Source: CAMAVH01 sp036500145 (GTDB lineage Bacteria > Pseudomonadota > Alphaproteobacteria > SMXQ01). Taken from it: 64,000 nt of DNA. A model generated the notes under the pieces. It saw nothing but the letters and a program-made list of their open reading frames with translations. It searched no databases and had not been told where the DNA came from. The stretch's first letter is position 1. The number at the start of each line of letters is the position of its first letter. The stretch spans positions 6,113-70,112 of the forward strand of contig DASYCO010000041.1 in assembly GCA_036500145.1 (NCBI GenBank). The letters are read 5' to 3'. The translations under genes and the position numbers were made by a program. Of this stretch, positions 54,626 to 63,113 are shown one piece after another.

Positions 54626-55540
54626 TCACGCCGGGGTAAGCGGCGCGACTTCGCTCAGGACCTGGGTCAGCCGCTCGACGCACTGCTCGACGCGCAGGGG
54701 CATGGTCTCGTTACGGCGGACCAGCAGCAGGGCCACGCGATGGCGCGGCCGCAGGGGCAGGGCGAGCAGCTCGCCCGACGCGATCTCGCGTTCGGCGGCG
54801 ATGCGCGGCACCACGGCCAGGCCGGTGCCCGCCATCACCATGAGCTTGAGCGATTCGAGGTTGTCGCAGTCGGCGGCGATCTTGGGCGACAGGCCCTGGG
54901 CGGCGAACATCGCCAGCACCTGCCGGCCGTAGCCGATGCGCGTCTCGTTGGCGATCAGCGGATATTCGTTGATCGCCGCGAGGTCGATCGGGCGCGCGAT
55001 CCCGGCGACGGGATGCTGCGGCGCCGCCAGCAGCACGAGGTCGCTGTCCGACAGGCGCGTGACGCGCAGCTCGTGCGGCAGGCTGTTGGGGTCGCCTTCG
55101 AGGAGCAGGCCGACGTCGAGGCGGGTCGATTCGACGAAGCGGTGGATGCGCCGGGTCGTCGTCGTCACCAGGTCGAGGCGGATGCCCGAGCTGAAGCTCT
55201 GCAGCACCTGGGAGATCTGCGGCACCATGACATGTGCGATACCCGAACAAATGCCGACGCGCAGGGTCGAGCCGAGGCTGCCGCGCAGTTCGCGCGCCAA
55301 GTCCTTCAGCGCGGACATGCCGATGACCACGTCGTCCGCGTTCTGCAGGAAGGTGCGGCCGTTGATGCTGGCTTCGACGCCGCGGCTCGAGCGGTCGAAC
55401 AGGCTGAAGCCCAGCTCGTCCTCCAGCAGGCGGACCTGCTCGCTCAGCGAAGGTTGCGAGACCCCGAGCTTTTCCGCCGCGCGGCTGAAGCTGCGCTCGC
55501 GCCAGACGGCAATGGCGTATCGGAGTTGCCGATCATTCAT
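54626..55540 (-). CDS. LysR-family transcriptional regulator
   Basis: 304 residues. The helix-turn-helix is MNDRQLRYAIAVWRERSFSRAAEKLGVSQPSLSEQVRLLEDELG shown in parts: AAEKLGVSQPSLSEQ is the recognition region and LFDRSSRGVE the linker. The effector domain runs from about residue 90 to the end. It is divergent from a solute-binding protein gene at 55831 and cotranscribed with the glycosidase gene. A LysR-type T-N11-A palindrome in the intergenic region (55594-55608) is probably its own site. Confidence 0.92.
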   Translation of the reverse strand: MNDRQLRYAIAVWRERSFSRAAEKLGVSQPSLSEQVRLLEDELGFSLFDRSSRGVEASINGRTFLQNADDVVIGMSALKDLARELRGSLGSTLRVGICSGIAHVMVPQISQVLQSFSSGIRLDLVTTTTRRIHRFVESTRLDVGLLLEGDPNSLPHELRVTRLSDSDLVLLAAPQHPVAGIARPIDLAAINEYPLIANETRIGYGRQVLAMFAAQGLSPKIAADCDNLESLKLMVMAGTGLAVVPRIAAEREIASGELLALPLRPRHRVALLLVRRNETMPLRVEQCVERLTQVLSEVAPLTPA

Positions 55541-55552
55541 TCCCAGGAACCT

Positions 55553-55608
55553 TCACCTAAATTTCGCAAAGGTGAGCATAAACGATGTTTTCTATAGGTG
55601 TCACCTAT
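55553..55608. promoter_or_regulatory. LysR-type operator cluster
   Basis: ATAGGTGTCACCTAT (55594-55608) is a perfect 15-base palindrome fitting the LysR T-N11-A rule. The same half-site recurs as TCACCT (55553-55558) and AGGTGA (55570-55575), an inverted pair with an 11-base spacer. Four AGGTG half-sites over 56 bases, just ahead of the lysR start, fit the paired recognition and activation sites of a LysR tetramer. Confidence 0.7.
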
Positions 55609-55830
55609 GGAGCAACCCGCCAAAAACAAGGGCCTTTACGCCGGCGGGGCCGACCGGACTGCGCGGCCCAAAAGACTGAAAACCGTCCGCCGGGCCCCGC
55701 CCGCCAGAGCGGCACGGTCCCAGAACGGCCATTTCGTTCGCCGTGGGCCATGACAGGGGCGAAGAGGTGTCTTATTCTCGCCGCTGCTCTGCCGGCCTGA
55801 ATGCCGAAGCGGTTGATATTGGGGGGAATT

Positions 55831-56916
55831 ATGAGGCCGCTGGCTACTGGCGTGCTCGCTTGCATCGCGTCGCTCGTCCTCGTCGCGACAAGTCGCGCCG
55901 AGACCATCGAGACGATCGCCAACCTGACCGGGGCAGGCCGACAGCAGGTTCTCGAGGACGGCGCCAAGCGCGAAGGCAGCGTGGTGTGGAGCGGCGGCGT
56001 CGGCGAAGAGATGCGCGCCGCGCTGGCCAAGGCCTTCCTCGCCAAATACCCCTTCCTGAAAGTCGAAAGCCAGCGGCTCGTCGCCAATACGGCGGCGCAG
56101 CGCGTCGTGTCCGAGTTCAGCGCGAAGACGTCGCGCACCGACCTGGTCGCCGGCAACTACCTCGTCGAGCTGAAGAAGGCCGGCCTGGTCCAGCCCTTCC
56201 GTTCGCCGCAGATCGACGCCCAGCCGCAGGACTTCCAGGAGCCGAACCGGCTCTACGGCGCCTACCGCTTCGCCTATCACGGCCTGGCTTACAACACGAA
56301 GTTGGTGAGCGACGCCGAAGCGCCGCACAGCTACGAAGACCTGCTCGACCCGAAGTGGCGCGGCAAGATCGTGTGGAACCACAGCACCGACGCCGGCGCG
56401 CCGATGCTCATCACCTATTTCCGCCGCCTCTGGGGCGAGGACCGCGCCGGCCGCTATCTCCAGCGCCTTGCCCTTCAGGCCGTCGCGACAGCGCCGGGCA
56501 GCGCCCGCGAGACGCTCGACAGTGTCGCCGCCGGCAAGAAGTCCATCATGATCGGCGCCTCGCTGCACCAGGTCGCCGCCATGCGCGCCCAGGGCGCGCC
56601 CATCGACGCCTCCATGCAGGACCCGGTGCTGGCGCGCGACAATTACTTGCTGCTGCTGAAGAACGCGCCGCATCCGCACGCGGCGATGCTGTTCATCGAC
56701 TTCCTGCTCGACCACCAGGCGCAGGAGATTCTGCGCGGCGACCAGTTCTACCCGGCCAACCCGGACGTCGACCCGCCGGAAGTGATGATGCCCTACGACC
56801 CGCTGCGTCACGGCCTGAAGCAGCTCACCGTCACCGACGAGATGATCGCCGCCGAGCGCGGCAAGTCGCTGTCGCTGTTCCGCGAATATTTCCGCGACGC
56901 CACGCCCACACGCTGA
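55831..56916 (+). CDS. ABC-type extracellular solute-binding protein (COG1840-like)
   Basis: 361 residues from the ATG preceded by GGGGGGAATT. Signal peptide LATGVLACIASLVLVATSRA. The body has VLEDGAKREGSVVWSGGVGEEM, FAYHGLAYNTKLVS, LLDPKWRGKIVWNHS (the DLLDPKWKGKI-type motif of iron/organic anion binding proteins) and AMLFIDFLLDHQAQEIL. No ABC permease or ATPase lies next to it, so it must work with a transporter encoded elsewhere. It is divergent from the LysR gene, whose operator lies in between; control by that LysR is likely. Confidence 0.87.
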   Translation: MRPLATGVLACIASLVLVATSRAETIETIANLTGAGRQQVLEDGAKREGSVVWSGGVGEEMRAALAKAFLAKYPFLKVESQRLVANTAAQRVVSEFSAKTSRTDLVAGNYLVELKKAGLVQPFRSPQIDAQPQDFQEPNRLYGAYRFAYHGLAYNTKLVSDAEAPHSYEDLLDPKWRGKIVWNHSTDAGAPMLITYFRRLWGEDRAGRYLQRLALQAVATAPGSARETLDSVAAGKKSIMIGASLHQVAAMRAQGAPIDASMQDPVLARDNYLLLLKNAPHPHAAMLFIDFLLDHQAQEILRGDQFYPANPDVDPPEVMMPYDPLRHGLKQLTVTDEMIAAERGKSLSLFREYFRDATPTR

Positions 56917-56963
56917 CCGCCTGAGCCGCTGGCCGCCTGGGCCTGACGACGCGCGCCGAGGGC

Positions 56964-57662
56964 TCAGCCTTCGATGGGCAGAACCTTCGTCATGTAGCTG
57001 TGGCCAATCTTGCGCTTCAGCACCGGGTCTTCCAGCTCGAAGGTGAAGCCTTCGGCCGGCCGGATGCCGCCTTTGGCGGGCAGGGTGCCGCAATACATCG
57101 CGGTGCCGGCCGGCAGCGTCTTGCCGCTGGCGACCGGGCAATTGGCGATCAGGTCGAGCGGCGGCAGCATGGCCGTCACCGGACCTTCCTGGTAGAGCAC
57201 CGGCTTGCCGTCCTCGATGGCGAAGGAGCGCAGGATCAGCTGCTCCCAATGGTCGACGACCTCGTCGAAGCGCCACAGCGTCGAAGCCAGCGGGTGAGGG
57301 CAGGCCTGCTTCGACCAGGTGACGCCAATGGTCTCGAGCTTGCGGTCCGTATGGTCCGACCCGACGCCGATCCAAAGGCCGTCTTCCATGCCGAACAGCA
57401 TGAATTCGACTTCGCCGCTGCTGTCGCCGCCGGCCACTTCGATCCTGTCGGCGGTCGTCAGCATCTGCGCCGCCGCGCGATAGTAGATCGGCGTCGACTT
57501 CGGCCGCGCCACGCCGAGCTTCTCCAGCTCCTCGATGTGGGCTTCCATGGCCGCCTTGTTCCGCCCCGTCCAGCCGGCGATCACCAGCTGGTCGATCTGC
57601 ACGGCGCGGGTTTCGCTGCCGGATTTGCGTTCGAAGGCGAGGGACAGGCGGACGCTGCTCAT
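56964..57662 (-). CDS. DUF2848 family protein
   Basis: 232 residues. The chain has VQIDQLVIAGWTGRNKAAMEAHIEEL, LGVARPKSTPIYYR, GVGSDHTDRKLE and MYCGTLPAKGGI, matching DUF2848, a group distantly like fumarylacetoacetate hydrolases. I take the second ATG because GGAG lies 6 bases ahead of it. The chemistry is not established. It converges on the solute-binding protein gene (47-base gap) and is divergent from the cupin-amidase pair. Confidence 0.85.
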   Translation of the reverse strand: MSSVRLSLAFERKSGSETRAVQIDQLVIAGWTGRNKAAMEAHIEELEKLGVARPKSTPIYYRAAAQMLTTADRIEVAGGDSSGEVEFMLFGMEDGLWIGVGSDHTDRKLETIGVTWSKQACPHPLASTLWRFDEVVDHWEQLILRSFAIEDGKPVLYQEGPVTAMLPPLDLIANCPVASGKTLPAGTAMYCGTLPAKGGIRPAEGFTFELEDPVLKRKIGHSYMTKVLPIEG

Positions 57663-57859
57663 GGACATCTCCAGGTCGTCGGGCGGGAAAGCGCCAGTTT
57701 GCCCGCGCGGACGGGATTGGCAAGCGATGTCGCATTCCGCTTGCCGGAAATACAGTCGTGATCGGGCGCCACGTTGCGCGGCGGCGCGGGAGGCGGCATG
57801 ATCCGCCTCAGCAGATTGCCGGGCCGGCCATGGCCCATCGCCGAACGAAGGAAGTCCCC

Positions 57860-58246
57860 ATGCCGGTCAACAAGGTCCATGACGAGTTTCACGCCATCGA
57901 TTTGGAGAACGGCTGGGAAGACCCGCCTGGCTACGCGCCGGGTTCGGGCGTCGCCCAGAAGATCATCGCCGGCGGCCTCGACGAAGTGAACAGGACCGGC
58001 ACACGCACGCGGCTGCTGCGCTTCCAGCCCGGCGCCTTCTCGACCTCGACCATCGTCCACGACTACTGGGAAGAGGTCTACCTGCTGCGCGGCGACCTGA
58101 TCGTCGGCAACGACGCCCAGGGCAACGGCGGGCGGCCCTTCACCGGCGACACCTACGCCGTGCGGCCCCCCGGCGCCATCCACGGGCCGTTCAAGTCGGC
58201 GACCGGCTGCACGCTGCTCGAAATCCATTACTACGACCCGGTCTGA
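57860..58246 (+). CDS. Cupin-domain protein
   Basis: 128 residues. The cupin core is visible as TRLLRFQPGAF, then VHDYWEEVYLLRGDLIVG (metal-binding His and Glu) and YAVRPPGAIHGPF (second His). This resembles ChrR-like or dioxygenase-type cupins but is too short for a firm assignment. AAGGAAG lies ahead of the ATG; a longer open frame upstream lacks a site. It ends 7 bases before the amidase start, so the two are probably one operon. Confidence 0.85.
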   Translation: MPVNKVHDEFHAIDLENGWEDPPGYAPGSGVAQKIIAGGLDEVNRTGTRTRLLRFQPGAFSTSTIVHDYWEEVYLLRGDLIVGNDAQGNGGRPFTGDTYAVRPPGAIHGPFKSATGCTLLEIHYYDPV

Positions 58247-58253
58247 GTCCAGC

Positions 58254-59600
58254 GTGAAGCCTCTTCAGGCCCTGGCCGACGACCTCGCGAACGGCCGCGT
58301 CACGAGCCGCGCGCTCGTCGAATCCTGCCTCGACCGCATCGCCGATCCGACGGGCGAAGGCAAGCGCGCCTTTATCCAGGTCGACGCAGATGGTGCGCGC
58401 GCGGCGGCCGACGCGGTGGACGCCCAGCGCAAGCGCGGCATCGCGCCGACGCCCTTCGCCGGCATCCCGATCTCGATCAAGGATCTGTTCGACATCCAGG
58501 GACAGGTGACGCGCGCCGGCTCGACGATCCTCGCCGACGCGCCGCCAGCCATGCAGGACGCGCCCGCCGTCGCCCGGCTGCGCGCCGCCGGATTCGTCAT
58601 CGTCGGCCGCACCAACATGACCGAATTCGCCTTCTCCGGCATCGGCATCAATCCGCACTACGGCACGCCGCTCAATCCCTACGACCGCAAGACCGGCCGC
58701 GTGCCCGGCGGCTCGACCGCCGGCGGCGCCGTCTCCGTCACCGACGACATGGCCGCCGTGGCGCTCGGCACCGACACCGGCGGCTCCTGCCGCATTCCGC
58801 CGGCCTTCACCGGCCTCGTCGGCTTCAAGCCCACCGCCCGGCGCGTGCCGCTCGACGGCACGGTCCCGCTCTCCACTTCGCTCGATTCCGTCGGCCCGCT
58901 CGGACGCACGGTGGCCTGCTGCGCCGCCGTCGACGCCATCGTCTCCTGCGAGCGCGCCGCGGCGCCCGTGCCGCAGGCCCAGCCGGTGAAGGGCCTGCGC
59001 CTCGCGGTGCCGCAGTCCTTCGTGCTCGACGACGTCGATCCCGCCGTCATGGCGGCCTTCGAGGCGGCGCTGGCGGCTTTGCGCAAGGCCGGCGCGGTCA
59101 TCGACGAACTGCCGCTCAAGGAATTGCTCGAACTGCCGAAGATCAACGGCAAGGGCGGCCTGGCTGCCGCCGAATCCTACGCCTGGCACCGCCGCTTCCT
59201 CGACGCGCGCGCCGACGACTACGATCCGCGCGTGCGCAGCCGCATCGTCAAGGGCAAGGAGCAGGACGCCGCCGACTACATCGACCTGCGCGCCGCGCGC
59301 GCCGACCTCATCACGCGCGTGGCCAAGCTCACCGCGCCTTATGACGCCGTGGCCATGCCGACCGTGGCGATCCTGGCCCCCACGGTGGCCGAACTCGCAA
59401 ACGACGCGGCCTTCACGCGCGCCAACATGCTGGCCCTGCGCAACACCGCCGTCGCCAATTTCCTCGACGGCTGCGCCATCTCGCTGCCGGCGCATCGCGC
59501 GGGCGAGGCCCCGGTCGGCTTCATGCTGATGGGCGCGCATGGCGCCGATGAACGGCTTCTCTCGATTGCCGCCTGCGTCGCCGAACGACTGCCGGCCTAG
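58254..59600 (+). CDS. Amidase signature family enzyme
   Basis: 448 residues beginning at GTG. The Ser-cisSer-Lys triad is clear: Lys in GIPISIKDLFD (about residue 75), Ser in VPGGSTAGGAVSV (about 152) and Ser in TDTGGSCRIPP (about 176). The C-terminal half is typical of amidases and aryl-acylamidases. It hydrolyses an amide to acid and ammonia; the substrate is unknown. Cotranscribed with the cupin gene, and tail-to-tail with the DsbA-type gene with a 4-base overlap. Confidence 0.92.
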   Translation: MKPLQALADDLANGRVTSRALVESCLDRIADPTGEGKRAFIQVDADGARAAADAVDAQRKRGIAPTPFAGIPISIKDLFDIQGQVTRAGSTILADAPPAMQDAPAVARLRAAGFVIVGRTNMTEFAFSGIGINPHYGTPLNPYDRKTGRVPGGSTAGGAVSVTDDMAAVALGTDTGGSCRIPPAFTGLVGFKPTARRVPLDGTVPLSTSLDSVGPLGRTVACCAAVDAIVSCERAAAPVPQAQPVKGLRLAVPQSFVLDDVDPAVMAAFEAALAALRKAGAVIDELPLKELLELPKINGKGGLAAAESYAWHRRFLDARADDYDPRVRSRIVKGKEQDAADYIDLRAARADLITRVAKLTAPYDAVAMPTVAILAPTVAELANDAAFTRANMLALRNTAVANFLDGCAISLPAHRAGEAPVGFMLMGAHGADERLLSIAACVAERLPA

Positions 59601-60271
59601 GCCGACTTCTCCGCAGCGGCCTTGTCGCGGGCGAATTCGAACATGCGCAGGAACACTTCCGGCGGCTGCGCCCCCGACAGGGCGTAGTTCTCGCCCATGA
59701 CGTAGCAGGGTACGGCGTTGACGCCACGCGTGCGGGCCTGCACGTCGGCCTCGCGCATCGCCTCCAGCCCGCCGCTGCCGGCGAGGTAGCGTAGGATGTC
59801 GGCGCGCGGCAGCCCCTGGCCGGCGGCGATGTCGGCCAGTTCGGCAATGTCGCCGAGGTCGCGCCCCTCGACGAAATAGGCCGCGAACAGGGCCTCGGCC
59901 AATTCGTCGCCCACGTCGCTTTCGCGCTGCGCCCAGTCGACCAGGCGGTGGGCGGGCAGCGTGTTCGGCATCCGTCCGATGCGGTCGAAGGCGAAGCGCA
60001 GGCCTTCGACGGCGCCTTCCTTGACGAGGCGGTCATGAATGAAGGCGACCCGCTCGGGGCCGCCGAGCTTCCAGTTCAGGTAGGCTTCGCGCTCCATGCC
60101 TTCCGGCGGCATGGTCGGGTTGAGCTGGAAAGGGCGCCACCGGCGTTCGAGCGCCGCATCGTTCGCGCCGAGGCCGGACCCGCGCCACAGGTCTTCGGCA
60201 CGCTCCAGGCGGCGCTTGCCGATGTAGCACCAGGGGCAGACGAAATCGGCGTAGATGTCGATGCGCATCAT
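59597..60271 (-). CDS. DsbA-type oxidoreductase, FrnE family
   Basis: 224 residues. The start region MRIDIYADFVCPWCYIGKRRLERA has the CPWC active site at the position typical of FrnE/HCCA-isomerase relatives, with no signal peptide, so it is cytoplasmic. Later features are WRPFQLNPTMPPEGM, AHRLVDWAQ, LFAAYFVEGRDLGD and the cis-Pro loop NAVPCYVMG. I use the first of two adjacent ATGs, with GAGG 8 bases ahead. The family handles thiol-disulfide exchange or glutathione-dependent isomerisation. Confidence 0.9.
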   Translation of the reverse strand: MMRIDIYADFVCPWCYIGKRRLERAEDLWRGSGLGANDAALERRWRPFQLNPTMPPEGMEREAYLNWKLGGPERVAFIHDRLVKEGAVEGLRFAFDRIGRMPNTLPAHRLVDWAQRESDVGDELAEALFAAYFVEGRDLGDIAELADIAAGQGLPRADILRYLAGSGGLEAMREADVQARTRGVNAVPCYVMGENYALSGAQPPEVFLRMFEFARDKAAAEKSA

Positions 60272-60455
60272 TCTCAACGCCTCACGGCCGGGCAGGGCTA
60301 AAGGGCCGGAAAAGCTCAATTTTATCATGCATTAGAGATAAAGCTTTCCTTAAGTTTATCGCCCTTATCTTGGCCGATCCTTGCCGAAGTCCGCAAACAG
60401 TCATCCGGACCGGCAGCCGCCACGCCGCCCTGCAACGCCGGATCGCCGCCTTTTC

Positions 60456-61748
60456 ATGTCGCTCGGAAGTCTCGCCATTACCTTGCGTCGCCATCGGGAT
60501 TTCCTCGAGGGCAAGCAGGGAGGACTGCGCGCGAACCTGACCGGCATGAACCTGTCCGGCCTGAACCTGAACAACGTCCTGCTGCGCAGCGCCGCCGCCG
60601 CGGCGACGAACTTCAGCCGCAGCATGCTGGTCGCCGCCGACCTCAGCTTCGCCGACCTGTTTCGCGCCGACATGCAGCATTGCAACCTGACGGGCGCCAA
60701 CCTGTTCCGCGCCGACCTCAAGGGCGCGCGGCTGCGCGGCGCAAAGCTCACCGAGGCCAACCTCAACGAAGCGGACCTGCGGGCCGGCGCCTACCTCGAC
60801 ACGGCGGAAGAGGACGCGCCGACCGACCTGCGCCACGCCCACCTCGACCGCGCCGAACTGCGCAAGGCGAACCTTTCCCAGGTGCGGCTCAACGACGCCT
60901 CGATGGTCGAAGCCAACCTGCAAGACGCGATCATGTTCGGCACCGACCTCAGCGACGTCAACCTGGCCGACGCCAACCTCTCGTCGGCCCGGCTGAAGGG
61001 CGCGAACCTGTCTGGCGCCAACCTGTCCGGCGCCAACCTGGAAAGCGCGACCTTCCAAGGGTGCAACCTGCAGGGCGTGCGCCTCACCGGCGCGAAGCTG
61101 CACGGCACGGACTTTTCCGACGTCGACCTCAGCGGCACGATCACCGCGCGCCGGCCGGAAAGCCTGCCGCTCGATATCCAGAAGATCCTGCGCGAGCACA
61201 CGAGCTGGATCGAGAGCAACGGCGCCAAGGGCCAGCGCGCCGACCTGCGCAGCTGCGACCTGAGCGAGATCAGCCTCGAGGGCATGAACTTCAACGGCGC
61301 GATCTTCATCCAGGCCGACCTGCGCGGCGCGATCCTCACGCGCTGCAAGTTCCTGCTCGCCGACCTGTCGGGCGCGGATTTGACCCACGCCAACATGATG
61401 GGCGCCGACCTGATGGGCGCCAATCTCTCCGGCGCCAACCTGAGCCGGGCGCGCCTGCGCCGCGCCAACATGGGGCCGGCGACGATCTGGCGGCCCGACG
61501 GCCTGCACGCGGCACGGCTCTGGTCGGTCAACCTCAGCCGCGCGAACCTGGTGTTCGCCGACCTGTCGGAGACCAATCTGAAGGAAGCGAACCTGATGGA
61601 TGCCGACTTGCGCGGCGCGGACCTGACCGACGCGGACCTCGAAGAGGCGAACCTGCGGCGCGCCAACATCCAGGACACCATCATCGACCCCGAACTCGCC
61701 CAGACGCTGGCCGCCGCCCTCAACAGCGAAACGTCCGGCAGCCGCTGA
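60456..61748 (+). CDS. Pentapeptide-repeat protein
   Basis: 430 residues from the ATG reading MSLGSLAITLRRHRDFL; a TTG 25 codons upstream is also open, and neither has a clear ribosome-binding site. From about residue 25 the chain is built of A(D/N)LxX units: LSGANLSGANLESATF, ADLSFADLFRADM, AANLMDADLRGADLTDADL-like repeats. There are two blocks separated by a short non-repeat (RRPESLPLDIQKILREHTSW, about 235-255). Such proteins fold as right-handed quadrilateral helices; some mimic DNA. The role here is unknown. Confidence 0.85.
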   Translation: MSLGSLAITLRRHRDFLEGKQGGLRANLTGMNLSGLNLNNVLLRSAAAAATNFSRSMLVAADLSFADLFRADMQHCNLTGANLFRADLKGARLRGAKLTEANLNEADLRAGAYLDTAEEDAPTDLRHAHLDRAELRKANLSQVRLNDASMVEANLQDAIMFGTDLSDVNLADANLSSARLKGANLSGANLSGANLESATFQGCNLQGVRLTGAKLHGTDFSDVDLSGTITARRPESLPLDIQKILREHTSWIESNGAKGQRADLRSCDLSEISLEGMNFNGAIFIQADLRGAILTRCKFLLADLSGADLTHANMMGADLMGANLSGANLSRARLRRANMGPATIWRPDGLHAARLWSVNLSRANLVFADLSETNLKEANLMDADLRGADLTDADLEEANLRRANIQDTIIDPELAQTLAAALNSETSGSR

Positions 61749-61751
61749 TCG

Positions 61752-62267
61752 CTAGCCGCGGGAAGCCCGCTGCTTCTGCGCGTAGCAGCAGAGGACGTGG
61801 GTGACGGTCTGGCCGTCTTCGGCAAGCGGCAAGGCGACGCGGTCGAACTCGATGAAGGAGCGCCCGACCATCGCAAGCGACGTCGAATGGAAATCGGGGC
61901 AGCGCGTCGCCACCAGCCTCTGCAGGCGGGCGAGCACAGCCGCCATGTCCGCGCCTTGGCCCAGGCTGCTGACCATGGCGCCCTTCAGCGGCCGGTCATG
62001 CGCGTCCTCGATCTGCGAGCCCGCCAGGCGGATGCGGAAGTCGCTGCCGCCGTCGACGACGTCGAGCATCATGATGACGCTGAGGCAGTCGTAGATGTCG
62101 ACCGCGTCGATGTCGCTGCGCTTCGGCAACGCGCCGTCGCGGCACTTGCTCGTCCAGTAGTCGTAGACCTTGCGGATTTTCGGATCGGAAAGCGCTTGCT
62201 CCCGCGCCGCGTCTTGCGGTTGAGGGGCCTGCCCGGGCGGCGAAGGATCAGAGTTCTCTGACGCCAT
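61752..62267 (-). CDS. PAS-domain protein of the PF07310 type
   Basis: 171 residues. KVYDYWTSKCRDGALPKRSDIDAVDI followed by LSVIMMLDVVDGGSDFRIRLAGSQIEDA matches the PF07310 PAS family common in alphaproteobacteria, which starts with a YWxSKR segment. No output domain follows, so it is a single-domain sensor or binding protein. The N-terminus is low-complexity and Pro/Gln-rich. It converges on the pentapeptide gene with a 3-base gap. The 207 bases upstream to tRNA-Ser show nothing beyond its own promoter. Confidence 0.85.
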   Translation of the reverse strand: MASENSDPSPPGQAPQPQDAAREQALSDPKIRKVYDYWTSKCRDGALPKRSDIDAVDIYDCLSVIMMLDVVDGGSDFRIRLAGSQIEDAHDRPLKGAMVSSLGQGADMAAVLARLQRLVATRCPDFHSTSLAMVGRSFIEFDRVALPLAEDGQTVTHVLCCYAQKQRASRG

Positions 62268-62474
62268 CAGACGACGGCCGCCACAACGCCACGCAATAAC
62301 CAGTACGCCATCAAACTAGACCTTTCGCTCGGCACGCAACGCTCTACACGGCAGCTCATTTTGAGTGTCATATTTCATACTACCGCTCCATGCAACCTCG
62401 GGAGGGGACCCATTGGGGGTAGGAGAGGGGGGTGACAGGGCTTCAAAAAGGCCCTAAAGGACTCGCCGTCCGCT

Positions 62475-62564
62475 GGAGGGGTGGCCGAGCGGTTTAAGGC
62501 ACCGGTCTTGAAAACCGGCGGGGGTTCACGCCTCCCGTGGGTTCGAATCCCACCCCCTCCGCCA
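62475..62564 (+). tRNA. tRNA-Ser (anticodon TGA)
   Basis: A complete class II tRNA of 90 bases with encoded CCA. The acceptor stem is GGAGGGG/CCCCTCC, the anticodon stem CCGGT/ACCGG encloses CTTGAAA (TGA), the long variable arm is CGGGGGTTCACGCCTCCCG, and the T loop is TTCGAAT. It lies 207 bases from the PAS gene start and 233 bases before the ABM gene. Confidence 0.97.
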
Positions 62565-62797
62565 TGCCTGGCGATTTGGCGCGCGTTGCGAAGCAATGGG
62601 CCGCCGTTTTCCCGCTTGAAGCCTCCCTAGCCAATCATGCCGTCAGGCAATCGCCGCTGGCCCGGGCGGCAAGGACGCTTTCAGCTTCTGGAATTCTCAT
62701 CCAGAAAGCCCATGAACGAAAAATTCCTTCATCTCCCCGATCCGTTTCGCCCCGCCGGTTCGTCCTTGGCCTGTCTGTGTGAAAAGGAGAGACATCC

Positions 62798-63103
62798 ATG
62801 GCTACCGAACCTGTCATTCTCGTCAACCTGCTGAAGGTCGAGCCGAGCAAGCAGGCTGCGCTGATCGCGCTCCTGAAGCGTAACGTCGAAACCGTCGTCA
62901 GCACGCTCGGCGGCTGGCGGACGAGCCGGCTCATCGCCGCCAAGGACGGCGCCAGCGTCGTCATCTACTCCGAATGGGAGACGCCCGCCGCCGTCGAGGC
63001 CATGCGGACCGATCCGCGGATGATGGCCTATTTCCCGAAAACCCTCGAACTCGCAGCTTTGGATTCCGTCCTGGGCGAAGCGGTTTTCAGCAGCAATCGA
63101 TGA
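62798..63103 (+). CDS. Antibiotic biosynthesis monooxygenase (ABM) domain protein
   Basis: 101 residues, the usual length of a single ABM dimeric alpha/beta barrel. PVILVNLLKVEPSKQAALIALLKRNVE and GWRTSRLIAAKDGASVVIYSEWE resemble the ABM core, with the hydrophobic MAYFPK segment near the end. AAGGAGA lies ahead of the ATG. It precedes the ECF sigma factor gene by 10 bases and is probably cotranscribed with it. Such enzymes oxidise or degrade small aromatic or reactive compounds; the substrate is unknown. Confidence 0.88.
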   Translation: MATEPVILVNLLKVEPSKQAALIALLKRNVETVVSTLGGWRTSRLIAAKDGASVVIYSEWETPAAVEAMRTDPRMMAYFPKTLELAALDSVLGEAVFSSNR

Positions 63104-63113
63104 GGACCGCACC

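Noticed and set aside
55643..55701. GGCGGGGCC / GGCCCCGCC inverted repeat as a terminator or riboswitch
   Set aside because: The loop is about 41 bases, no T-run follows, and no known riboswitch pattern was recognised.
62375..62596. Minus-strand frame over tRNA-Ser
   Set aside because: An antisense-of-tRNA artefact (GGIRTHG peptide) with no supporting start site.
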